Below are positions 26,209 through 35,912 of a stretch of DNA of 64,000 nucleotides, piece by piece. Every line of letters begins with the position of its first letter. The stretch's first letter is position 1. Origin of the DNA: Akkermansiaceae bacterium (GTDB lineage Bacteria; Verrucomicrobiota; Verrucomicrobiia; Verrucomicrobiales; DEV007); contig JACKQE010000012.1 in NCBI GenBank assembly GCA_024233005.1, forward strand, positions 117,985-181,984, in the 5' to 3' direction. Under the pieces are notes generated by a model, which saw only the letters and a program-made list of their open reading frames with translations, had not been told where the DNA came from and ran no database searches. A program made the position numbers and the translations under genes.

Positions 26209-28227
26209 ATGAAAACAGCACCCATTTTCGCGTGGCTCTTCCTTGGATTGACCTGGTCACCTCTCCCAGCCCAAGAGGTCCCCGATTGGTCCGCCTGGAG
26301 CCACACCCAGAGTCTGGCCCTCCCCCAAAGCGGGATACTGCGATTTGCAATCCCAGCCGCCACCGTCGACCAGGCCAGACAGGATCTCGCGGATCTCCGG
26401 CTGCTTGATCCGTCCGGTGCCGAGATGCCCTACGCATTGGAAGAGATGCCACGGCAGACCCCGCCCCCGCGCACCAGGCTGATCCCCACGGTGGAGATCA
26501 CCGACGGTGCCACCGTGGTTTCCTTTTCCGTGAATGCCTCGCAGGGTCGTGTCATCACCATGACATTGGATGTTCCCGAGAAGGCCTTCTTCAAAGCAGC
26601 CACGGTGGAGGGTAGTGGGGATGGAACGACCTGGAATACCTGGGTCACCCGGGTCCCGGTGTACCGCTCCACCAGCGGAGCGGCCCAACTGACCCTCCGG
26701 AACGATCAGGTTCCGGCGGCGTGGACCCTCTGGCGAGTGCGCGTGGAGGAATTGGGAACCCCTCCCGTCCCGGTCACGGCAGTTATCGTGGAACAAACCC
26801 GAGAAAGCCCTCCCCCGAAGGATGAGACCTTCCCCCTGGAACCCATCCGAGAGGAGTCGGGCGATGAGACGAGGATCAGCTTCCGGCTGCCGGCGGCCTC
26901 GATGGCGGTGCGGAGATTGGCTCTGGGCACTGCGACCCCGCTCTTCGAGCGCCCCATCCGCCTCGTGGCGAGGGAATTTGTGAATGGCGCCCTCGTGGAA
27001 CGCACACTGCATCAGGCCCGGCTCTCCCGAGTCCCCGGCGCGGAGGGACTCATCGGGGCCAGCCTCGAGGTGGTGCGAGACACCCGGATCGAACCCCGCG
27101 AACTGACGCTGGTCATTGGAAACGGCGACAGTCCCCCGTTGGAGAATCTGACCCTTGAAGTGAGCGGATGGCGTCCCCATCTGGTGATCCAGATGCCCCA
27201 ACCCGGCACCTGTCAGTTGCTCTCTGGAAATGCTGCCGCCACCCCACCGCACTATGACCTGCAATCATTGCAGCATCGCCTTCAGCCGGTAACCGTCACC
27301 GTCGCTTCGAGCCCTCTCCTGCCGCGCGCGCAATCCGGGGCGGCACCGGACGAGGATCTCTCCGCCGCGGGCCTGCCTCTCGACCTCAGCCCTTGGGGAG
27401 CGCGCAAATCGGTCACCTGGGAACCTCCGGCAAATCCGCCCCCGGTCCTCACCATCGAAGTACCCCTCGATGCGGAAATCATGGCGGGCAGCAACGAGGG
27501 ATTGACTGATCTGCGCATCGTCCGGGAGGGACAGCAATATCCCTCCCTGATCGACCAGACGCCTCGTTTGGCAAGCCTCGAACCGGTCACGGAAATCCTT
27601 CCTCCCGGAAAAAACCCCGCCCTCCAGACGTGGCGGATCAGCCTGCCCTTTGAGGGACTGCCTCTTTGCGGCCTCCGCTGCCAAACCACCGCACCTCTGT
27701 TTGACCGCTCCGTCGTGCTCTACGAAATGCGGCAGGAACCCCGCGGAACAAGTCGGCGTGACCTGGGGAGGGCGAGGTGGATTCGTCAGCCGGACCATCC
27801 TGCGGCCCGCTTGACGCTGCGGCTGGATGCCCGATTGAGTGGCCGGGAATGCTTCCTTGAAATGGACAATGGTGACAATCCGGCGCTGCCCTTGAGCGGT
27901 TTCGAAATCCAGTACCCCACGCGGCGGTTGCTATTCCAAACCACCCCGGAGAAAGCCACGGACTGGCAGCTTTACTATGCCAATCCGACGGCCACCGCTC
28001 CGCGCTATGATCTGGCCCTCCTGGCCCCTCAACTTCTCCAGGCCCGGCGGACAACGGCCCAGACCGGAACCGGCGAACGATTGAATGCCCGACTCTGGGG
28101 AGGGGCGGCAACCGGTTCGGCAGGTCCCTGGTTCTGGGCCGCGCTCGCTGTCATGGTCGGCGTCCTGCTCTTCGCCATCGTCAAGTTTCTCCCCAAACCA
28201 ACAGACCAGAGCGGGATCAGTCAGTGA
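26209..28227 (+). CDS. DUF3999 secreted/anchored protein
   Basis: A 672-residue protein with a signal peptide (residues 1-24, ending PLPAQ), a long beta-rich periplasmic region (DWSAWSHTQSLALP start, ADLRLLDPSGAEMPYAL) and a C-terminal membrane helix (about 640-660, WFWAALAVMVGVLLFAIVKFL). This matches DUF3999. It should pair with the DUF2339 protein encoded just upstream, as a periplasmic subunit. The start MKTAPIF is chosen for the signal peptide. Its last 11 bases overlap the converging cupin gene. Confidence 0.87.
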   Translation: MKTAPIFAWLFLGLTWSPLPAQEVPDWSAWSHTQSLALPQSGILRFAIPAATVDQARQDLADLRLLDPSGAEMPYALEEMPRQTPPPRTRLIPTVEITDGATVVSFSVNASQGRVITMTLDVPEKAFFKAATVEGSGDGTTWNTWVTRVPVYRSTSGAAQLTLRNDQVPAAWTLWRVRVEELGTPPVPVTAVIVEQTRESPPPKDETFPLEPIREESGDETRISFRLPAASMAVRRLALGTATPLFERPIRLVAREFVNGALVERTLHQARLSRVPGAEGLIGASLEVVRDTRIEPRELTLVIGNGDSPPLENLTLEVSGWRPHLVIQMPQPGTCQLLSGNAAATPPHYDLQSLQHRLQPVTVTVASSPLLPRAQSGAAPDEDLSAAGLPLDLSPWGARKSVTWEPPANPPPVLTIEVPLDAEIMAGSNEGLTDLRIVREGQQYPSLIDQTPRLASLEPVTEILPPGKNPALQTWRISLPFEGLPLCGLRCQTTAPLFDRSVVLYEMRQEPRGTSRRDLGRARWIRQPDHPAARLTLRLDARLSGRECFLEMDNGDNPALPLSGFEIQYPTRRLLFQTTPEKATDWQLYYANPTATAPRYDLALLAPQLLQARRTTAQTGTGERLNARLWGGAATGSAGPWFWAALAVMVGVLLFAIVKFLPKPTDQSGISQ

Positions 28228-28621
28228 GCGGCCCGATGCGGTGCACGCCGGTTTGGTTTCCACCCATTTCCGACGGCACGGCGGCAAACACCGCGAGCCA
28301 GACCGTGGGTTCGTCGGGGGTGGTCCATTCCACGCGATGGCGACAATGGGCCGGGAGGTAGACCTGGCCTCCGGGCCCCAATGCCACTTCTTTGACCCGT
28401 CCCTGATCCTCCCACACGCTCAAACGGGCCTGCCCGGTGAGAAGGACGACCCATTCGTCCTCCGTTTGGTCATACCAGAAATCCGGAGGAGAGCACTGCC
28501 CGAGTGAGACGATGCGTTCAATGCGGACGGTGCCTCCGGCCATTCGGCAGATCTCCGATACCGCCTCCTGATTAGAATTGGCGTCGAGTGAATCGAAAAT
28601 GGAGACAGGGGAGGCAGCCAT
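28217..28621 (-). CDS. Cupin domain protein
   Basis: A 134-residue single cupin. Conserved beta-barrel motifs are seen: DQTEDEWVVLLTGQARL (motif 1, with Glu/Asp in place of some His ligands) and the YLPAHCRHRVEWTT segment (motif 2). Such proteins bind a metal or small carboxylated or sugar ligand. Function is not identifiable. It lies on the same strand as clpB, 128 bases downstream, and converges on the DUF3999 gene with an 11-base overlap. Confidence 0.8.
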   Translation of the reverse strand: MAASPVSIFDSLDANSNQEAVSEICRMAGGTVRIERIVSLGQCSPPDFWYDQTEDEWVVLLTGQARLSVWEDQGRVKEVALGPGGQVYLPAHCRHRVEWTTPDEPTVWLAVFAAVPSEMGGNQTGVHRIGPLTD

Positions 28622-28749
28622 GGTGATGACCCAACCGCATGCCGGGAAGAAACGCCAACGGAATATCTCCACCCGCCGACAAGGGGGACACCTGCGCCTC
28701 TCCCCCGATCAACCGGAAGAGAGACGCAGGCCATCCAACCGGCCGGACC

Positions 28750-31320
28750 TTAGGTTTTGACAAAGACCAACTGGCCGTTCTCGACCCTGACTTCGACCGT
28801 GGCTCCCTCCGCGAAATGGCCTTCGAGCAATTCCAAGCTGAGCGGATCGAGCAGGCTGCGCTGGATCGCGCGCTTCAACGGACGGGCACCATAGACCGGG
28901 TCATACCCCTGGTCGCCGATGAGCCGGACAGCTTCCGGCGTGACCTCGAGGGTGATATTTTGTTTGGCCAGTCTGGTGATGACCCGCTCGATCTGGATCT
29001 TCACGATGCGCTCCAGATCGGTTGCCGTGAGTCGGTCGAAGATGATGGTCTCGTCGATCCGATTGAGAAACTCGGGCCGGAAATGCCCTCGCAGGGCTTC
29101 CATGACCCGCGCCTCCCGCTGTTCGGGATTGTCCACGTCAAGGATGTACTGCGATCCGATGTTGCTCGTCATGATCAACACCGTGTTCTTAAAGTCCACG
29201 GTTCGTCCCTGACCATCCGTGATGCGGCCGTCGTCGAGCACCTGGAGGAGGACGTTGAAGACCTCGGGGTGGGCCTTCTCCACTTCGTCGAAGAGGACCA
29301 CGCTGTAGGGACGGCGACGCACGGTCTCGCTGAGTTGCCCGCCCTCTTCGTAGCCGACATAGCCGGGAGGCGCTCCGATGAGCCGGGCGACGGAGTGTTT
29401 CTCCCCGTACTCGGACATGTCAATGCGGGTCATGGCACTTTCGTCATCGAAGAGAAACTCCGCCAATGCCTTGCTCAGCTCCGTTTTGCCCACTCCGGTG
29501 GGCCCGAGGAAGAGAAAGGAACCGATCGGACGGTTTTCGTCCTGCAGACCGGCCCGGGCGCGCCGCACGGCATTGGCCACGGCGGTGATGGCTTCCTCCT
29601 GGCCGATGACCCGTTCGTGGAGGCGCTCTTCCATGTGCACCAGTTTGGCCCGCTCCCCTTCCTGGAGACGCGACACGGGAATGCCGGTCCAGGAAGCGAT
29701 GATCTTGGCGATGTCCTCATCGGTCACCTCCTCACGCAGCAGAGCGTTGCCCTTGCCTTCGGCACCGACCAGTTCCGCGAGCAGTTTCTCTTTGGCCGGA
29801 ATCAACCCGTACTGGATTTCGCCGGCGCGGCCGAAATTCCCCTGCCGCTGTGCCTGCTCCTGCTCGGTGCGCAGGCTTTCGATCTCCGCCTTGAGGGACC
29901 GGCTCTGGTCCACGAGGACCTTTTCATTCTGCCACTGCGTTTTCAGGGCGCCGGATTTCTCCTGCAACTCCGCGATTTCCCGCTCAAGCTTGGCAAGTCG
30001 CTCCCGGGAGGCGGGGTCGGTCTCCTTTTTCAGAACCTGGCGCTCCATTTCCAGCTGCATCAGTTCCCGCTCGATGACATCGATCTCGGTCGGCATGGAG
30101 TCCAACTCCATCTTGAGCCGGCTGGCGGCTTCGTCCATCAGGTCGACCGCTTTGTCAGGGAGAAAGCGGTCGGTGATGTAGCGGTTCGAAAGCGCGGCTG
30201 CGGCGACGAGGGCGCTGTCGAGAATGCGCACGCCATGATGCACTTCGTAGCGTTCCTTGAGTCCACGGAGAATCGCGATCGTGTCCTCCACGCTCGGTTC
30301 ATCCACCATGACGGGTTGGAACCGGCGCTCCAAAGCAGCGTCCTTCTCAATGTATTGCCGGTATTCATCCATCGTGGTCGCCCCGATGGTGTGCAGTTCG
30401 CCCCGCGCCAATTGCGGTTTGAGGAGATTCGAGGCATCGACCGCGCCTTCACTCTTGCCGGCCCCGACGATCGTGTGCAGTTCGTCGATAAAAAGAATGA
30501 TGCGTCCCTCGCTCGCGGTGACTTCATTGAGGAAGGCCTTGAGACGCTCCTCAAATTCACCGCGGTACTTGGCCCCGGCCAGCATGCCGCCGAGATCCAT
30601 CACGATGACGCGCTTGTTTTTGATCGACTCCGGCACGTCCCCGGCGACAATGCGGCGTGCCAAGCCTTCGACGATGGCGGTTTTGCCGACACCGGGCTCT
30701 CCGATGAGCACGGGATTGTTCTTGCTGCGTCGGCTCAGGACCTGCATGACCCGGCGGATTTCCTCATCACGGCCGATCACAGGATCGATTTTGCCCTGTC
30801 GGGCTCGCTCAGTGAGGTCGGTCCCGTATTTTTCCAGTGTCTGGTATTTCCCCTCCGGATCTTGGTCCGCGACCCGCTGGGAACCCCGCACGGAGGCGAC
30901 CGCTTCGGTGAGACTTTTGACGGTGACTCCGGCCTCGGTGAGGATTTTCGCGGCCTCGCCCCGCCCCACTTGGAGCAGACCAAGGAGGAAATGCTCCACG
31001 CTGGTGAAGTCATCCTTCATCTGGTCGCGGGTCTTGTCAGCCGCGGCCAACGCATCCCGGAGATCATTCGAGACATAGGCTGCGGCATTGCCGCCCTGAA
31101 CTTTTGGCTGGCGGTCCAGCCAAGCCTTGGCCGCAGCCTCGATGGTTTCGGGTTTGACGCCGACCCGGGCCAAGAGGGGCCGGGCCAGCCCATCGCTTTG
31201 TCCAAGCAGGGCCAGTAGCACGTGCGTGCTGTTGAGTTCGGTGTGGGGATAGGAGGCCGCATTCGACTGGGCGGTCTGCAGGGCTTCCTGAAGTTTCACG
31301 GTCATTTTGTTGGGATTCAT
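28750..31320 (-). CDS. clpB: Protein disaggregase ClpB
   Basis: An 856-residue AAA+ disaggregase of full family length. Order of domains: N-terminal double Clp repeat (residues about 1-145), AAA-1 with GEPGVGKTA, a coiled middle domain (about 410-520, QLEMERQVLKKE to LRTEQEQAQRQGNFG), AAA-2 with GPTGVGKTE, and the C-terminal small domain. It works with DnaK to resolve heat-induced aggregates. The start may be MNPNK or MTVKLQE five residues later. No CIRCE element or clear heat-shock promoter was seen upstream. Confidence 0.97.
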   Translation of the reverse strand: MNPNKMTVKLQEALQTAQSNAASYPHTELNSTHVLLALLGQSDGLARPLLARVGVKPETIEAAAKAWLDRQPKVQGGNAAAYVSNDLRDALAAADKTRDQMKDDFTSVEHFLLGLLQVGRGEAAKILTEAGVTVKSLTEAVASVRGSQRVADQDPEGKYQTLEKYGTDLTERARQGKIDPVIGRDEEIRRVMQVLSRRSKNNPVLIGEPGVGKTAIVEGLARRIVAGDVPESIKNKRVIVMDLGGMLAGAKYRGEFEERLKAFLNEVTASEGRIILFIDELHTIVGAGKSEGAVDASNLLKPQLARGELHTIGATTMDEYRQYIEKDAALERRFQPVMVDEPSVEDTIAILRGLKERYEVHHGVRILDSALVAAAALSNRYITDRFLPDKAVDLMDEAASRLKMELDSMPTEIDVIERELMQLEMERQVLKKETDPASRERLAKLEREIAELQEKSGALKTQWQNEKVLVDQSRSLKAEIESLRTEQEQAQRQGNFGRAGEIQYGLIPAKEKLLAELVGAEGKGNALLREEVTDEDIAKIIASWTGIPVSRLQEGERAKLVHMEERLHERVIGQEEAITAVANAVRRARAGLQDENRPIGSFLFLGPTGVGKTELSKALAEFLFDDESAMTRIDMSEYGEKHSVARLIGAPPGYVGYEEGGQLSETVRRRPYSVVLFDEVEKAHPEVFNVLLQVLDDGRITDGQGRTVDFKNTVLIMTSNIGSQYILDVDNPEQREARVMEALRGHFRPEFLNRIDETIIFDRLTATDLERIVKIQIERVITRLAKQNITLEVTPEAVRLIGDQGYDPVYGARPLKRAIQRSLLDPLSLELLEGHFAEGATVEVRVENGQLVFVKT

Positions 31321-31492
31321 GTATCGATGGAGGAGTTATCTATGGATGTTTTATGGATACTACGACGGCAGAGCCAATCTGGTCGCCATTGTTGCTTCAT
31401 TGGACATCCGGCAGCCGTCCGGCGTTCATTCCTATGGTTGCGTTTCAGGGGCCTCTTCGCGCCAATGGTCAAACCGGGACCATTCCGTCACG
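31321..31492. promoter_or_regulatory. Divergent intergenic region between clpB and ceramidase-like gene
   Basis: 172 bases that must hold promoters for both genes. The half near clpB is AT-richer. No recognisable CIRCE repeat (TTAGCACTC-N9-GAGTGCTAA) and no clear sigma-32-like boxes were found. Confidence 0.3.
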
Positions 31493-32869
31493 ATGCCCCT
31501 CATGACAATCCGTCCCCGAATCCTCTCCCTGCGGCTGCCGCTGTTCCTGGCTCTTTCCGCCGGACTCGGAGCCCTGCTCTTGGGTGCTTCCACCACGCCT
31601 CCCCCGGGCGCCACCCCCGAGCCGCCAGCGGGGCCGCTGAAGCCCCTCGCCCCGCACGTTCCCGCCGCATGGAAAGCCGGTCAGGCCAGTGTGGTGGTGA
31701 CCCCCGACAAATTCCTCTGGATGGCGGGCTACGCCGGCCGGACCAAACCCGCCGAGGGAAAGGTGCAGGATCTCTACGCCAAGGCCCTGGCCCTGGAAGA
31801 CACGCAGGGAAACCGCGTTGTCATCGTGACCATGGATCTCATCGGCGTGCCGCCATCGGTGCGTCGGAACGTGGCGGAGCGGACGGAGAAAGCGCACGGC
31901 CTGCCTCCGGCGAATCTCCTGCTCAATGCCTCCCACACCCACAGCGGCCCGCAACTGCGGAGCAGTCCGGTCACGGAGAAGGACTTGGAGAACCCCAAAA
32001 TCCGGGACAGCCATGAATACACCCAGGCGTTGCAGGACAAACTGGTCCACCTGATCGGAGAAGCCCTCGGCCATCTCGAACCGGCTCGACTGACCTGGGG
32101 CCACGCCCGTTGTGGCTTCGCGATGAACCGCCGTCGCAACTATAGCCTCGCACCGGAGGATCCCAACGCCAACAAAGCCCCCAATCCAGACGGCCCCGTG
32201 GATCATGAGGTGCCCGCCCTGCGGGTCGAGGCGGAAGACGGAACTCTCAAAAGCGTGCTCTTCGGTTATGCCTGCCACAACACCTGTCTGGGCTTTTACA
32301 ACTGGTGCGGCGACTATGCCGGCTATGCTCAGGAGTATCTCCAGGCAAACCGTCCGGGATTGACCGCCCAATTTCTCAACGGTTGCAGCGGAGATCAGAA
32401 TCCCTACCCCCGGCGTTCCGGCGTGGTTCCCGGGGTCACCGATCTCGAGCTGGCCCAACAGCATGGACGTTCCCTCGCCAACGCGGTGGAAATGGCGCTC
32501 ACGGCCAATCCCCGCGGCGTTACCGGTCCCATCCGCACGGCCTATGACGAAGTCGAATTGACCTATGCCAAACCGGACCGCCCCTCGCATTCCTACCCGG
32601 TCCAGATCATTCAACTCGGCGGGGATGTGACACTTGTCGCACTCGGCAGCGAAGTGGTGGTCGATTACTCGCTCCGGCTCAAGAAAGAACTCGCCGGCCC
32701 GGCAGCGGTCTGGGTCGCGGGATATTCCAATGATTACACCGGCTACATCCCCAGCCAGCGGGTCTGGAAGGAAGGGGGCTACGAAGCGGCGGCCGGATGG
32801 ACGGAGGATGTGGAAGACCGCATCGTGAAAAAAGTGCACGCATTGCACGACCAACTCGGCAAACCCTGA
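31493..32869 (+). CDS. Neutral/alkaline ceramidase-like secreted hydrolase
   Basis: A 458-residue protein with an N-terminal hydrophobic segment (about residues 8-30) then a Pro-rich stretch. The body shows the neutral ceramidase-like N-terminal domain: QASVVVTPDKFLWMAGYAGR, VIVTMDLIGVP, the metal-site NASHTHSGPQ, YACHNTCLGF, and the NGCSGDQNPYPRR motif with the active-site Ser/Cys environment. Family enzymes cleave amide-linked lipids, but many PVC homologues have unknown substrates. Two Met codons (31493, 31502) are equally possible starts. It converges on the sulfatase gene, 14 bases apart. Confidence 0.82.
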   Translation: MPLMTIRPRILSLRLPLFLALSAGLGALLLGASTTPPPGATPEPPAGPLKPLAPHVPAAWKAGQASVVVTPDKFLWMAGYAGRTKPAEGKVQDLYAKALALEDTQGNRVVIVTMDLIGVPPSVRRNVAERTEKAHGLPPANLLLNASHTHSGPQLRSSPVTEKDLENPKIRDSHEYTQALQDKLVHLIGEALGHLEPARLTWGHARCGFAMNRRRNYSLAPEDPNANKAPNPDGPVDHEVPALRVEAEDGTLKSVLFGYACHNTCLGFYNWCGDYAGYAQEYLQANRPGLTAQFLNGCSGDQNPYPRRSGVVPGVTDLELAQQHGRSLANAVEMALTANPRGVTGPIRTAYDEVELTYAKPDRPSHSYPVQIIQLGGDVTLVALGSEVVVDYSLRLKKELAGPAAVWVAGYSNDYTGYIPSQRVWKEGGYEAAAGWTEDVEDRIVKKVHALHDQLGKP

Positions 32870-32883
32870 ACCGGAAGTCCGGA

Positions 32884-34686
32884 TCAGGGCACCCGGCGCA
32901 AACGGAGTTGCTTGAAATCCAACACATTCCTCCCGGACACGGCGACGGCATCCAGGCTCAGTTGGACCGCCCCCTGCGGTAGTTCCAGCATGCCCGCTTT
33001 GAGCGTGGCCCAGGTGCGGTTCCGGTAACGCTCCTTCCCTTTCTCATCCCGATGAGGCAAAGGAACCTCCTTCGCCGGGGCGGCGGGCACGGTGATTTCC
33101 AGCAGGGAAGTGCCCGCCGAGATCCGGAGCCGGGATCCGGCGTCGACGGGCTCGCACGCATAATCCACCTCCACCTCATAGAGGCCGGCGACGGCATCGA
33201 GTTCAAACCAGATCCGGCCTCCCTTGCCGGACCAGTCGGTGAGCCAGTCATTGGCAAAGCCGGGACCGGAGGCGAAGTGCATCGGACCGGTGTAAAATGC
33301 CTGGGGAGCATGCAACTCCACGGGGTTCTCCTCAGCAAGGCCCACCGGAAGGGGGAACCTTGTCAGCCCTTCGCGGGAGATGTCCGCATACCAGGCTTCG
33401 TAGCGCGCGCTCAATTCCGCCACCAAGGAGGGCTGGGCCATGGCCAGGTCGATTTTCTCCCCGGGATCAGCCCCCATGTCGTAGAGCTGCCAGGCGGTTG
33501 CCGAAATGTCTCCATTTCGTGCGCTGGAACCTCCGGAAGGTCCTTTGATTTCGCGGACCAGCCGGTAACGCGGCGTGCGGACGGCACCGGGATAGCGATT
33601 GGTCTCATCAATCGGATTGTGGGTGAACAGCACCCGTTCCGGCCAGGCGGATTCATCCCCATCAAGAAGCGGCGCCAGGCTAACCCCGTCCACCGGCGGA
33701 CCCGGTGGTGCCGGGACCCGGCAGAGATCCAACAGGGTAGGATAGAGATCAATGTGTGAGACGATGCTTTTGACGAGGTGCGGCTTCCAGCCCGCCGCGC
33801 CCCAGCGCAGGAAGAGGGGCACGCGGGTGCCTCCCTCATGGACGCTCGTCTTGCCGCCCCGCATTCCGGCATTGTAGGTTTTCACCCCGGCGGTGCCGCC
33901 GTTGTCGGTGAGAAATAGCACCAGGGTGTCCTTCGCGAGGCCGAGCTCGTCAAGCCTGCCGAGGAGACGGCCCACATTGTCATCCAGGTTCTCACACATG
34001 CCGTAAAATGCCGCCAGGGTGTCATCCATTCCAAGAGCCTTGAACCGGTCGAAATACTGGTCAGGAACCTGATAAGGGGAATGCGGGGCGTTGTAGGCGA
34101 GATAACAGAAAAATGGATCCGGTCGCGCCGTGCCAATAAAGCGCATGGCCTCGTCAGTCAACACATCGGAGATGTAGCCGCGGGTTTTTTCCGGCGTCGT
34201 GCCCCGCAGCAGCGTGGGATCGAAATACAGATTGGTGTGGCCATTGTGAAAGCCAAAGAATTCATCGAATCCCTGACCCGGTGGGGTGTAGGGAAACTGC
34301 TCACCATTGTGCCATTTCCCAATGCAGGCGGTGCGGTACCCGGCCCCGCGGAGCGCCTCCGCCACCGTGACTTCCTCCGGTCGCATGGCCTCACGATTGT
34401 GGGTCACTCCATGGCAGCCGGTCCGGAGGGACCACCGGCCTGTCAGCAGGGAGGCCCGGGTCGGAGCGCAGAAGGAATTGACGAAGAAACGGTCAAAACG
34501 GACACTTTCCTTCCCCAGCCGGTCAATGTGCGGGGTCCGAAGATGAGGGTTCCCGTGCAGGGAGAAATCACCGTAACCCTGGTCATCGGTTATGATGAGC
34601 AAGACATTCGGACGGTTGGCCGCTGCTGCCGCCTGGACAATGACCAGGCTCCACCAGCCGATGAGAATCCGGGGGTAGCACTTCAT
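32884..34686 (-). CDS. Secreted formylglycine sulfatase
   Basis: A 600-residue sulfatase with signal peptide (residues 1-23). Metal ligands are in LLIITDDQGYGDF, and the maturation site CAPTR (Cys73) would be converted to formylglycine, followed by the ASLLTGRW context. The last 130 residues form a beta-rich domain (WFELDAVAGLYEVEVDY) resembling a carbohydrate-binding or jelly-roll module. It should act in the periplasm or outside on sulfated glycans; the specific glycan is not predictable. No maturase is present in the window. It diverges from the YHYH gene. Confidence 0.93.
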   Translation of the reverse strand: MKCYPRILIGWWSLVIVQAAAAANRPNVLLIITDDQGYGDFSLHGNPHLRTPHIDRLGKESVRFDRFFVNSFCAPTRASLLTGRWSLRTGCHGVTHNREAMRPEEVTVAEALRGAGYRTACIGKWHNGEQFPYTPPGQGFDEFFGFHNGHTNLYFDPTLLRGTTPEKTRGYISDVLTDEAMRFIGTARPDPFFCYLAYNAPHSPYQVPDQYFDRFKALGMDDTLAAFYGMCENLDDNVGRLLGRLDELGLAKDTLVLFLTDNGGTAGVKTYNAGMRGGKTSVHEGGTRVPLFLRWGAAGWKPHLVKSIVSHIDLYPTLLDLCRVPAPPGPPVDGVSLAPLLDGDESAWPERVLFTHNPIDETNRYPGAVRTPRYRLVREIKGPSGGSSARNGDISATAWQLYDMGADPGEKIDLAMAQPSLVAELSARYEAWYADISREGLTRFPLPVGLAEENPVELHAPQAFYTGPMHFASGPGFANDWLTDWSGKGGRIWFELDAVAGLYEVEVDYACEPVDAGSRLRISAGTSLLEITVPAAPAKEVPLPHRDEKGKERYRNRTWATLKAGMLELPQGAVQLSLDAVAVSGRNVLDFKQLRLRRVP

Positions 34687-34838
34687 CGTGTTGTTTCGCC
34701 CGTGAAAGCGCCACGGTCCACCAGGGATTCTTGGAAAAGTCCGCATGGCTCCACCTCGGGAGGAAAAATTCCCGGATCGCGCAACTCTTCATTCCCGGCA
34801 AGGTTCCATTCCCAGCCCCCTGCGGGTTCATCGTTGCC

Positions 34839-35807
34839 ATGTCCCGCCCCGACCTAACTTCCAAGTTGACTGCCGCCTTGCGTTCCGCACTCTTCCTGAG
34901 CGGCAGCGTCCTCCTTTTGACTCTTCCCGGCATCGGGGCCCCCAAGCCCGCCAACCGGGTCGCCATCACCACTGAGGGAGACTACCGCTTCATTCGCTCC
35001 AATGGATGGCCCGACCACGAGCCCGGGGCGTTTCCGAGGAAAGGCAATCCCAACGCCTTGGCAGAAATCGAGCGAACCTTCCGGATACCGCTGCATCCAG
35101 TCCCCGCGAAGGAGGTTACCCCCACCCGCCACGCCTTTTTTGGCGTGGCGCTCAATGGAGTTCCCTTCGAGCCCGGCACCGCCGAGTTCTGGAAAAACGA
35201 CCCGTCCTCCGGCTGGCATTATGAAGCGAAAACCGGGTTCCTCGATCTCGGCCTCGACGAGCACAATGCCCACGTCCAACCCGACGGATCATACCACTAC
35301 CACGGCCTGCCGGTCGGTCACCTCGAGAAACGGGGTGGTGACGGAGCCTCGATGCGGCAGATTGGTTGGGCCGCAGACGGATTTCCGATTTACACGGCAC
35401 GCGGTCCCCGCGATGCCAACGATGCCTCCAGTCCCCTGATCCGGCTGCGGTCCAGTTGGCAGATCAAGAAGGGCGCCCGACCGGCCGCGGACAGCGGGCC
35501 CGGGGGCGAATATGATGGAAGGTTCACAGAGGATTTTGAATTCGTTCCCGGTTCCGGGGAATTGGATGAAGCCAATGGCCGCCAAGGAGTGACTCCGGAA
35601 TTCCCCCAGGGGACCTACTACTACTGTGTCACCGCGGAATTTCCTTCTTTGGGCCGATTTTGGCGAGGCACGGGTGACCCAAGCTTCCAGAAAGGCCCTC
35701 CGGGTGGTCCTGGAGGCCCGGGCCGACCGGGAGGACCCCGCCGTCCAGGTTTCGGGCCTCCCCCAGGGGGCCGCCCTCCGGGAGGGCCACCACCCCGTCC
35801 CCAATAA
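34839..35807 (+). CDS. YHYH-domain secreted protein with Gly/Pro-rich tail
   Basis: A 322-residue protein with a signal segment (about residues 10-35). The YHYH motif follows DGS (DGSYHYHGLP), with the WAADGFPIYT segment and EYDGRFTEDFEFV strand typical of YHYH-domain proteins, whose activity is unknown (probable metal binding). The C-terminal 40 residues are an unusual Gly-Pro-Arg repeat of collagen-like composition. The start is MSRPDL. An earlier Met would add a non-signal region. Confidence 0.8.
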   Translation: MSRPDLTSKLTAALRSALFLSGSVLLLTLPGIGAPKPANRVAITTEGDYRFIRSNGWPDHEPGAFPRKGNPNALAEIERTFRIPLHPVPAKEVTPTRHAFFGVALNGVPFEPGTAEFWKNDPSSGWHYEAKTGFLDLGLDEHNAHVQPDGSYHYHGLPVGHLEKRGGDGASMRQIGWAADGFPIYTARGPRDANDASSPLIRLRSSWQIKKGARPAADSGPGGEYDGRFTEDFEFVPGSGELDEANGRQGVTPEFPQGTYYYCVTAEFPSLGRFWRGTGDPSFQKGPPGGPGGPGRPGGPRRPGFGPPPGGRPPGGPPPRPQ

Positions 35808-35912
35808 ATTGGCCACTGCCGGTCCTCTCCACCGGCGCATTCCCGCCGTGGGCCCCGCTTGTGCCTTGCTGGCGTCTGTCGTAATCTCGCTCCCACCATC
35901 CACCCAACCTCC

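Noticed and set aside
28639..31218. 859-codon open frame on the plus strand
   Set aside because: Antisense to clpB over nearly its whole length; clpB is certain, and the antisense protein has no family features.
31469..32854. 461-codon open frame on the minus strand
   Set aside because: Shadow of the ceramidase-like gene, which has metal-site motifs and a signal segment.
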